DNA from: Lunularia cruciata
Taxonomy: Eukaryota > Streptophyta > Marchantiopsida > Lunulariales > Lunulariaceae
Assembly (NCBI GenBank): GCA_948567375.1
Contig: OX419759.1
Location: 4,503,303-4,567,302, forward strand
Direction of reading: 5' to 3'
DNA: 64,000 nt
In this document: positions 1 through 9,146 of the stretch, one piece after another
Layout of the letters: every line of letters begins with the position of its first letter
Numbering within the stretch: the stretch's first letter is position 1
The notes under the pieces: model-generated
Database searches by the model: none
What the model saw: the letters and a program-made list of their open reading frames with translations, nothing else
What the model was told of the DNA's origin: nothing
Translations under genes and position numbers: made by a program

Positions 1-332
1 TCTTGGATCTTCTTCAACCCACACATTTCTCCTAGAGATGGCAAAACTTATGAAGCAACTAATCCATTTCATCAAATATAAATTCCTATTCTTATTATTA
101 AGTTGAACTGTTAGCTCCCACGTCCAAAAAATACCAATGCCTTCAACATCTTGATCTAATGCTTGTTGAAAACATGAGCCCTTGCAACATGTTTGTTAAA
201 TTTTTTTCTTTCCTCCATGTAAAGAAGCTTGAAAGAAGGTATCAAGTGGCTTAGTGGCATTTACCTTGAGTTGCTAAGCAAATATAGGTGGTGCTCAAAG
301 GAAGAATTAAACACTCTTTGATTCATATCACC
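1..332. other. Left-edge stretch without recognised gene
   Basis: AT-rich DNA with no long open frame and no motif I recognise. It ends where a solo LTR begins. It is probably repeat-derived, but I could not match it to another part of the window. Confidence 0.4.
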
Positions 333-1080
333 TATAATCTTTTGAGGATAGGAGACTTCAAGAGAAACACAAAAGAAGATACACACAATTTCACACTCAA
401 CCTCTGATGCTCCAAAGGAGCACCTTGGTTATATTATATAGAAAAGTGGACACCACCAAAGGAAGCTCCACCCTTGGATCAAATACATGGATTGGTGACC
501 TGTAAGCGAGCTATGCCCTTAGATTGGTTGCATGTATGGGTGACATGTTGGTTCTAATCCTATCTGGTTGGTCAAACTATCTTTGACCAAAGGGAATATT
601 TAGGGAATTTTCTTGTAGGAATCTCCAAATTGTGTGGGCGAGGTACTCTTGGAAAGCTCTTGATGAGACAAACCTAGTAGAAGGAAGGTGAGCCTTTCTT
701 CCAATATGGAGAGGCCAAAGGAGGAAAGGCCTAATTCATCCATTTAGGCCTCCAAAACTGGCTCTGAAGTTTCTAGGCTATTTTTGGACCCTACATTATT
801 AGTAAAAGTCATCTTTTGGTGACACCTCTATCTAAACTACATAGCCCATTATGAAAAAATGTTATCCAGATGTTACCAAGCCAATTTCCACCTTTAAAAT
901 AATATGTCTAGCTTTTGGTATTACAAATTCAAGCTATTTTTGGCTCTTGCACTATAAGTAGAATTACTCTTTTGGTGACACCTCTATCTGATCTACCCAG
1001 CCCATCATACTTAAAATCCTTCCAGATGTTACCAACCCAATTTTCAACTCTAGATGATATGTCTAGCTATTGCTATTACA
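333..1080 (-). mobile_element. Solo LTR, Ty3/gypsy family A-like, old
   Basis: Read on the + strand it runs from TATAATCTTTTG to GCTATTACA and matches, block by block, the LTR of the element at 14,401-27,082 and the solo LTR at 29,851-30,592. Shared blocks include the 'gaaacacaa', 'ctccaaaggagcacctt', 'ggattggtgac' and 'tctagcta' segments. It is oriented like those copies, that is as a minus-strand element. Flanking 5-mers TCACC and TCACA differ at one base, consistent with a decayed 5-bp target duplication. About 190 bp at the right end is present twice in tandem (roughly 700-900 and 900-1080). No internal coding region adjoins it, so it is a solo LTR. It is clearly old. Confidence 0.75.
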
Positions 1081-3100
1081 TCACACTAAAAATATGATAT
1101 CTTGATGTAAGTCATGTTGTGACAAGACCTACAATGACACCCAACTCAAAAAACCCCATTCCATAACACAAGTGCCATTACACACCAAGACAAGAACAAG
1201 CTTTCAAAGTAGAGCCTAATGACACCAACAATTTTTCACATAAAAAAACTATAGTGAGAGTGAACTAATTTGATAAGAATAAACACACCATATGCGGGAA
1301 GAAAAACTCACACTCTTCCTTGCTCATTGAACACTCACCTCCCAAAAATGTATTAGTTGCCTCATATCATTGCATACCACTTGGCCATTGATTGGCCATG
1401 AACATTTTAGACTATAGTAAATTTTTCCATCCACTTTAGGTCTTTGGACAAGAGGAAATAAACCTCCACCAATCCTATATATCCTTTGAACCTTTTGGTT
1501 ACAAAGATGTCCAAAATTTTATTCCTTTCTTCACAATTGAGCCACGTAACTTCTTCACTCATAATGGCTGGCTAAAATGGCTATCATGACACTTTCAATA
1601 AATTTTGTTATAGATCTTGAATTAATTTCCCAAAAGATTTATGCTTCTAGCTACACACACTTCATTTCTATTATGTCTACACAGATCAAAGGCTATAACC
1701 CACACAAGGGATTGCACCTTTCATGCATTTCTTTTTGAAACATTGTGTTCTCAATGAGATCAAGTGAAGAAAGATAAGATTGAACATCCATTTGCACTCT
1801 TTGTCTAAAGGAAGATGGATCTAAATCTCAGAAGAATAAATTCAAGCAAATTCAATGCTCTTATTGAAAATATTTCTCTCAAGAAGATACCTTTGGGAAT
1901 GAACAAAATATCACACCTCAATATCAGTTTATCCTCATTCTCAAAATCGCAACACCCCATGTTTCACCGTAATCATTCCATGTTTACTCATATTTTTGGA
2001 ATTTCTTGAAACCACAATATTAGAATTCACCATCATCGAAGTCAAGTTCATTTTTGCTATGTGTCTTCTATTCCTTCCTCATGCATTTCTTGATTTCCTT
2101 CACTAATGAAGGCCAAGTGCTACAACATAGCATGTTTCCCACCATCAACTAAAATATCTCATGCCTACCTAAACCCAAATTCAACCACACTAGCTCAGTT
2201 GAACAATTTGCACACAAGCTGAAAACATGCAAAGTTGACAAATGCCCCCGCCCACAAAGAGAAATGGTGCGCCCAAGAAGGATACATGACAGCAATCCAA
2301 AACCATCATAGAAACATCAACTCAAAGTTTCTTAAGGACACTGTCCACTGTTTCATAAGGACACAACACTTGGCTTCCAGTTTTCAAGTTTAAGTTCCAT
2401 TTACAATTACGACTCTAATTAATCTTTACATATTCATTGCGAGTTACGGACTTGCCCTCATAACTAGTAAAACTATCCGGGTCATTATTTTTATGACTTG
2501 TAAATAGGTTATGGCAATGGCTAATCACCCATAAACAAAAGAGGTAACACCTCTTCCCTGCCCGTAACAAATTATATAATATCCATAAAAACTTTTTAGG
2601 AGTACTCCTCGTGTCATGAAATCCTCTATTTGAAAAGCCTTATTATACGAGAGCTGGACATACCATTCGTATTAGATGACAAGAAGTTTAATACGTTTGG
2701 ACAGACTAGCTGAGGTCCATCGTACCGACGGAAGAAACTCACAGAAACTATCAGGAATAAAAACTCGGGCAGTGCTCGTGGAAACCATTCGGGTTAGAAA
2801 CCCTAGTAAGTGCACGACGGGGCAAGGGCAGTCCAAGTATTTTATCCCCGGTCCCCGACTTCTTCCAAAATGTTTAGCACTGCCCGTAACACTGGACTCC
2901 GCCAAACACCCATCCGTCTACTCTGCCGTAAGACATTCCAATTTCCGGGAATTAGACGGATTTAAAGTCCCGCTAAGGATCACCAGAGCCAGATTCGTAA
3001 TCTGTTATCGCAGAGAGCGATTGCATGGTAGCTAGACGTGGTAGCATAATAGTCGATTGGGTTCAATTACCCAAAAAAAAGGTTTGCTCTGGTTAGTGGA
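1081..3100. other. Gene-poor stretch, partly repeat-derived
   Basis: Positions 1,081-2,440 look like AT-rich repeat debris, with no recognisable domain in either orientation. Positions 2,440-3,060 are more GC-balanced and contain a 119-codon open frame (2,676-3,035, + strand) overlapping a 77-codon frame on the other strand. Neither shows a known domain or convincing protein-like composition, so I do not call a gene. Confidence 0.4.
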
Positions 3101-3744
3101 TCACTGCTTTTATTTGCTCTAGTTGGCGAATATCCACTGCCCTAATAGAGATGGTCTATTGTAGAGCAATCCGGATTAGGTGATGTTTTGGACACTCTTC
3201 CACACTTTAGAAGTTTGTAGGTTATATGATTTACATCATTGTGAATGTAAAGTACAACACAACCATTACCGGATGCGCAGCCCGTTAATCTCAATTTTTG
3301 CCTCTTGGAGAGAGGAGAGAGAGTGCGGAGACGTGAGATAATTTCTATAATTCTTGAGTGCTCTCTAGCATGTAGCATTCGAGTGAAAAGTCTATTCTCT
3401 TCGTTTTTCAATTTTGGTTCCATTGGCATCTAGATTGAAGACTAGGGAGAATAGAATAGAAAATCATTAAGATTTTTAACATTTTTAAGGTTTAGAGTGA
3501 TCATTATACATTGAGAATGATGGGTTGAGAATTTTCATTTCCAATCTCTTGGATTTCATGATAAAGTTTCATGGGAATTTAGTTTGAAAATTTTGGAGAT
3601 AGAAATTGAAAGTTATGAGAGCTTATAGATTTTAGGGTTTGGAGAGATTGTTTTCTTATGTGAGTTGGGATGTGAGGGGTTGTTGTTTTGCAGATATGGA
3701 GAGATATGGAAAGGAGCAGCATGTGTTACCATCACTATTCTTGT

Positions 3745-4285
3745 GCTAGCCATGGCTACACCTTCCCATGTGGGGTCACCTAGAGCGGGTCGGGATACAC
3801 CATGTCCGGTGTGTCACCGATGCTTTACCTCACAAGGGGTAAAGACCCATGTGGGAAGGATGCACAACGACTATGATTGGACCACTTGGGATGCACACGT
3901 GAGACGAGCGACCACATCGACAACAGTGACACTCGGAATTATGCACGCTTTTTCTATACCTTTGTTGATTGTTCCAGGGATATTGATCGAGTCGTGGGAG
4001 TGGTTAGCTTCTCAGGCCGGTTGCATTTTGGGGTTATTTGAGACTAGTTTTCCATATCTATGTCTATTCCATAGGCTATCCCGCACACTCCATGATGAGG
4101 CTAGACAGGCTTTTTGCCTACCACTGGATTGTTTGGCACGTAATCCGTTGGATGAGTTAGCATGGTTCCTATTCCTCTTACTCCCTCGATGGTGTCTTTG
4201 TTATGCTAGAGGGGGACGTGCGGGGCATAGAGAGGTGGCGGCTAGATTTCATCGATTCCGAGCGGGGGATTGGGCAGCCCTTTAG
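3745..4285 (+). pseudogene. LINE N-terminal segment with C2H2 zinc finger
   Basis: A frame opening before 3,745 encodes CPVCHRCFTSQGVKTHVGR followed by MH, giving C-X2-C-X11-H-X4-H. This is the form of finger that opens R2/NeSL-type LINE proteins, where it helps bind target DNA. The preceding residues (about 3,750-3,800) are basic and proline/glycine rich. The frame continues through degenerate sequence of no recognisable domain, and an overlapping frame takes over near 4,203. It is part of the LINE and not a host gene. Confidence 0.65.
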
Positions 4286-4597
4286 GAGGAGTCTGTTAGG
4301 GCTACACAATTTAGGAGACAAGCATCGCCACAAGATACCACAGATTCTACTCGATTACAATGATGTAAGACATTGGGTAAGGCGGGAGAGTTTAATAGAG
4401 CAGCATGAGCGCTACACCCTTTGTCTATAGCGAGTCCTACTGATGAGACCATCTCTTCCCTATGCTCATTGCATCCTATAGCAGTAGAGGGACTACCACT
4501 AGAGGTCTTAGATTATCAACCTGAGCAGCCTTTATGTCTTGATAGGTCACTATTTGCACAAGCATTGTACACTACCCCTCGCCTTTCCTCATGAGGC

Positions 4598-5963
4598 TTG
4601 TCAGGGATGGTTTATGAGCACCTTAGAGATTGCTTCCAGGCAGATGATCCTTCTAGTGGTTGTACCAAGTTGTTTCAGGTGGCTGCAACAATAGTGAGAG
4701 CAGACATTCCTATGTTTGTTAGTCGGGTGTTAGGTGCTAGTCGTCTTCTTGTGATGGAGAAGGACACGGGAAGCATTAGACCAATTGCTATTGGAGAGAT
4801 CTTTTTGCGTTTGGTCAGTTGTACCATTATCCTTCAACATCATTCTCACTTTCGACAACACCTTAGTCCACATCAGTTTGGAGTAGCTACACTTGGAGGA
4901 TGTGAGGCTATATCTCTAGGCATTAGAGCACTCCTAGATATCCATCCGGAGTGGGTCGTCCTACAGGTGGATGTTGAGAACACTTTTAATAGCGTCTCAC
5001 GTGCATCTATCTTTAGAGAGCTTTAGGGAGGCTGGTGGATCCTTGGTGAGTCTCATTCCTTTTATGCAGTCTTTTTATTGCTCTCCTGCTTCCCTTTACT
5101 AGCAGCATGGTGGTTCACAGGAGGGAGTCACCGTCTTGGAGTCATTTGTTGGTACACATCAGGGAGATCCTTTGGGGTGGCCCTTATTTGCCATGGCTCA
5201 CTTTAGAGCTCTCTTATCTACTACTTTGGCCATGCCAAGTTGTGTATTTCCCTCCTTGGCAGATGATACACACATCATAAGCCCTGTAGATCAGATTAGG
5301 CAGGCCTTTGAATACTTGACTACCAAGCTACATCTAGTAGGCTTGAGAGTCAATGTGTCAAAGTGCAGGGCATGGTCCCCTTTAGGTATTCCTCCCCACC
5401 TTGAGCTTCCAGAGGAGTGTATCACATCCACAGATGGACTTCGTGTTCTTGGAGTGCCAATAGGATTAGAGGATTTTGTCACACGCTTCTTGGATGTTGC
5501 CCTTGTAGAGGATGTTCTCCATGTGGATGACCTTCCATTACTAGGAGATCCACAAGTGGCATTTGGTATACTCTCTTTCAGTATTGCTCGTCGACCATCC
5601 TACCTCATCCATATAGTTCTCCTCTCACCGTCCTTCCTATCACGTCTGAGAGCATTTGATAGGAGGATTATGGGAGTCTTTGGTGATATTACTGGACCAA
5701 GGACTTTTGAGTGTGTGACAGGGGATTTGGCACGTAGACAAACGGCTCTACCGATCTCATGTGGTGGGGTTGGCTTGCTTTTTATGGAGGAGATGGCACC
5801 TATAGCGTTTTTGGGTAGTTGGGCTCTCTCGGCACCCCTACTTTCCTCTCGTTTTGTGATTGCTGATAGGCCGGTTTTGGAGACTTATGTGACAGAGATG
5901 GAGGGAGGATCCTTTTCTCTCCATGTGTTATTGCGTCAGACGAGAGATAGTCTATTCCCATGA
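4598..5963 (+). pseudogene. LINE reverse transcriptase domain (broken)
   Basis: Two consecutive open segments (4,598-5,026 and 5,136-5,963), offset by a frame break near 5,026-5,136, carry RT landmarks. These are an RPIAIGE block, a palm motif A of form QVDVENTFNSVSR, the HQGDPLGWPLFA motif B, and LADDTH in place of the usual YADD catalytic box. A GLRVLGVPIG motif and the later thumb region follow. The LADD variant keeps both aspartates. Motif spacing and GTHQGDPLG are typical of LINE RTs and do not fit Ty1 or Ty3 RTs. The product would copy element RNA at a nicked target site. The frame breaks make this copy non-functional. Confidence 0.85.
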
Positions 5964-6200
5964 CCACGAGAGGGTTTTCCACCGTTTGCTTCATTGTCGT
6001 CAGATTGGACTAGAGGTTTATAGTCTTCCTTGATGGAGCAACAGTGTGAGCATACGATGCATTCTCTCTTAGTTGACTCGTCCATTCCTCAGGCTACTAA
6101 AGCACGTCTACGCTCTTGCTCCGGCAAGGGTGCAGGCTCGTGGATCCTACCTTGACTATGCATTAGGGCTTTCCGACTCGCACCGGTTACTTTCTCTACA

Positions 6201-6900
6201 ATGAAGAGGTTTCACCTAGGTTTGGTCCACCCATTTGCATCTTCACTACTCACTTGTGAGTGTGGTTCTACACTAGATGCAGCGGCGGTCCACATGACAC
6301 GGTGTCCTTTTGGAGGACAGAGGATAGCTACCCATGATGCCATTAGAGACATAGTGTTTGCTATGGCGCGAGAGAGTGAATATTTGGCTTGGAGGGAGTG
6401 TTCGTATGCTTTGCAGACGACATGTGTTGGGGCAGACTTATACTTGGTTTGAGATGATTAGGTGACAGTAGCGGATGTCGTGGTCACAGACCCTATGCGG
6501 GATACCGTTTCGGAGGGAGTGATTACCCATCCCCTTGGATGGGCGGCGAGTGCAGCAGCAGGTCGCAAGGTATCCAAGTACATGGGCATGCAATGAGGTC
6601 ACCTCTTTGTTCCTCTAGCCTTAGGAGTTATATGGAACAATGGACACGACATTTGACACATTTGTCAGGGAGTGCGCAAGAGCTTATCATGTTAGGCGTC
6701 AGGGGTACCACTCTCACTCTCATACTTTGTAGCATATTTTAGACAAGATGTGTCCATTGCTCTATAGAGTGTAGTGGTTGGTGCAATCCATAGGAGAGCA
6801 ATCACATTAGGTGATGTTTCTTCGGATGCTCCCGTTGTTGTGCGTAGACTGTACGATTTGCATAGCTCGGATATCTTAGGTGCGGTAGGGCAGATTTCTT
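6201..6900 (+). pseudogene. LINE C-terminal CCHC / endonuclease-like region (broken)
   Basis: Residues CECG, then H-X4-C and GGQR-X3-H-X2-IRD, are encoded at about 6,255-6,350. This resembles the C/H motif downstream of RT in LINEs with restriction-like endonucleases. Further on, in another frame, ADVVVTDP (about 6,470-6,495) could be the acidic part of the nuclease core. The last protein-like stretch (GDVSSDAPVVVRRLYDLH, about 6,810-6,870) closes the ORF. At least two frame changes and stops occur. The nuclease assignment is inferred from position and partial motifs. Confidence 0.55.
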
Positions 6901-7159
6901 ATACAGACTCTATTGGGGCTTAGCCCCATGTTACCTTTTTTATCTCCCCCTTGTACGGCTTGATGGGGTCTTCCCATCCTTCATCTTTCCTACGTTGGTT
7001 GCCTTTTACTAATTTTTGCCTCTTTGTGTTTTCCTTGCATGGCTTGCTGAATTCTTCCCGACCCCATGCTAAACCAGAAACAGACAAACAGAATTCTTCG
7101 AATTGAATCACAATGGTCATTACCACGTGGGCTTACAGGATGCCCGGGGAAGTCGCATT

Positions 7160-9117
7160 TTATCTCCGTCTCCTTGATTTAGTCAGGAGATTTGGGACTC
7201 TCGTACATTGTGCAAATTGACCTGGAATTTTCACAAGTTGAATTTCGTTTACATGGTGATTTTCCGGGTAGTTTTGGGTCTATGACCAACCTTGGGAAAT
7301 TGGTGGTTTCACAGCGCAACTTCACACCTGCAGACATATTCAATGCATCTAGCTTGGAAGACGTTGCATGTTCAGGATGCAATCTGCTTGGGCCGTCTAC
7401 GTGCCACGCTTCTCTGAAGCCCGCACATGGAAGGAACTGGTTCTTTCCCGTAACCACTTCACTGGTCTTAACCCGGAAAATTGGTGTAAGTGTACAAACT
7501 TGGAGAAAAAGGCGACCGCGTGGGAAAAATGAAGGATGGGAACGAAGTGAATCCTGAAGTGAATCGTTGTACAAACTTGGAGACGGTTTCTTTAGGCGAG
7601 AGTGATTCACTGTTAGCTGGGCTAGGCCATGTCCAGAAATTTTGTTCATCTAGACATGCCTTGGATCCATCTAGAGCGTAAACTCAATGTGCTGCAATAC
7701 ATAAATCAATCCGAATTGGAATTTCGGCCTTAGATTCCGTCAACATATAGGATGGATTCAAGGGCACTTCAGGATTCACTTCGTTGATACAGTTATATCT
7801 CTCTAGTAACAACCTTCAAGGTGGTTTGAAAGACTTGAAGTGCCTTTAAAGAGCACGACACGCTCAACGTACAGAGGGAACAGGGTAGCCCCGGGACGCT
7901 CGACTTACAAGGAAACAAATAGAGAGTAGCTTGGATGCTGTCAGTGCCCTTGGCAGAATTCTCTTTTCAGAGGTAAGTGGCAACTGCGAGAAAGTTCACC
8001 TGCGCTTTCAGGATCGACGGACTTGATGCTTTTGTCACTTCGTATAAATCATTGCCCTTAGACGATATTACCCTCCTACGGAACTCCGCGCGCTTACGAA
8101 ACCCAACCGCAAAGAGTTGAACGATTGGACATTTGCTGAGCTCTCCAGCCTCCACCAGCTTATTTACCTGTACATGTACTTAATTGTATACATAAAGGCA
8201 CTGACAGGTCAGGACACTTCACGTTATGCACTAAATTTGACATTCTTCAAGTGGCTTCAATTAGATAATTGACTTACAGGAGGTTTACCGCCCCGTGGGG
8301 GATACATTTACTCACTGGATATTGAGGCATGTAAACATCAAAAGAAACCAGCTCAATGGCCCATTCTACTTTCTTACGATACATTTGAACTTAATCAGTT
8401 CGACGACGGTCTCGGTCAGGGATCAAATTACTTCACAGGGCACATTCCAGGTTCCGCTTTCAACCATTCTGGTTTTCTGGACATTGTCGAATAATGATCT
8501 AACCGGTCTCGTCATGGAGACTCGTTCCAGTGCACATCTCACCTGTACCCTCGCTTTGTGGATCTATCTCATAACAGACTTCGTCCGTGAGTCAACTGGA
8601 TATCATCAACTTCTAAGACTTGCAAATAGATGCTGAGCACTTTTACTTGGTGACAATAGTATCAGTGGAGAGCGTAGATCTTATCCAAAATATGCAACCG
8701 ACTTGGATTTGTGCGGCGATGGCCTCAGGAGGGACCTTCCCAAATAAAGTCAGTGGAAGGGAAGATATGACTGCACTGCTGCTCAAAGTCAACAGGTTAA
8801 GCGGATCATTGCAGCACACAAGCCTGAATTTTCCGAAGTCATTGACTCTTGACTTGAGTAACAACACCCTGGAAGGAGAATTGAATCGTGGCGTGTCCAC
8901 CCTTATCCATTCTCTGGGTATCCTCAATATGTCCCACAATCGTCTCTCCGGAGCGGTATCCACAAGCCTCATCACAATGTCATGGAGAGCAGGACGCTCA
9001 GTTGTAGACTTCTCCTTCAAAAACATCACCGGTTCCTTGACCAAGGGCCCCCCGAAGGCCAACAAAAACCCACAATTACCTCCTCCAACTCCAACAACAG
9101 TGGAGGGCTCTGACTGA
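7160..9117 (+). pseudogene. Leucine-rich-repeat receptor pseudogene
   Basis: Translated plus-strand pieces show LRR consensus blocks: SMTNLGKLVV, ASLEDVACSGCNL, CTNLETVSLGE, LIQLYLSSNNLQG, NYFTGHIPGSAFNHSGFLD, SLTLDLSNNTLEGEL and LGILNMSHNRLSGAV. This LxxLxLSxNxLxG pattern is the extracellular LRR of plant receptor-like proteins and kinases. The final open piece (8,620-9,117) ends in a proline-rich tail (PQLPPPTPTT) and a stop, with no transmembrane segment or kinase domain found. Many frame changes and stops interrupt it. One interruption is a 61-bp insertion with target duplication at 7,491-7,583; without it the LRR reads directly through NWCKCTNLETVSL. A minus-strand frame over 7,179-7,649 is a shadow. 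Class and original partner are unknown. Confidence 0.8.
7491..7583 (-). mobile_element. 61-bp LINE 3'-tail insertion with 16-bp target duplication
   Basis: The 16-mer TGTACAAACTTGGAGA occurs at 7,491-7,506 and again at 7,568-7,583. Between them, 7,507-7,540 matches the minus-strand LINE tail seen at 34,603 onward (AAAAGGCGAC, then GAAAATGAAGGATGGGAA). Positions 7,541-7,561 are an exact reverse complement of 7,765-7,785, a nearby part of the same LRR sequence. This is what a severely 5'-truncated LINE insertion looks like, with extra sequence picked up locally at its 5' junction. It lies in LRR coding sequence and breaks it. Confidence 0.85.
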
Positions 9118-9146
9118 TGATTACCTCAGAAATTTGAATTTGCCAT

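Larger units (their letters stand above)
3100..7012 (+). mobile_element. Degenerate LINE with R2-like domain order
   Basis: A non-LTR retrotransposon in plus orientation. In order it holds a C2H2 zinc finger (about 3,803-3,865), a reverse transcriptase (about 4,598-5,963), and a C-terminal C/H-rich plus nuclease-like region (about 6,201-6,900). N-terminal finger, RT, then C-terminal CCHC and restriction-like endonuclease is the architecture of R2/NeSL-type LINEs; no APE-type endonuclease was seen. The coding region is interrupted by several stops and frameshifts, so the copy is dead. The 3' end is placed near 7,012 because two minus-strand copies (13,325-13,859 and 34,603-35,097) begin at the complement of this point. 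The 5' limit is uncertain: a weak match to the element's own 3' coding region at about 3,120-3,270 suggests a second partial copy lies upstream. A tail-like repeat follows at about 7,015-7,075. Confidence 0.8.

Noticed and set aside
2676-3035. 119-codon plus-strand frame as a gene
   Set aside because: Overlapped by an open frame on the other strand over the same bases, with no domain, splice or promoter support.
7179-7649. 156-codon minus-strand frame opposite the LRR pseudogene
   Set aside because: It is a shadow of LRR coding sequence; the plus-strand translation shows repeated LxxLxLSxNxL blocks.
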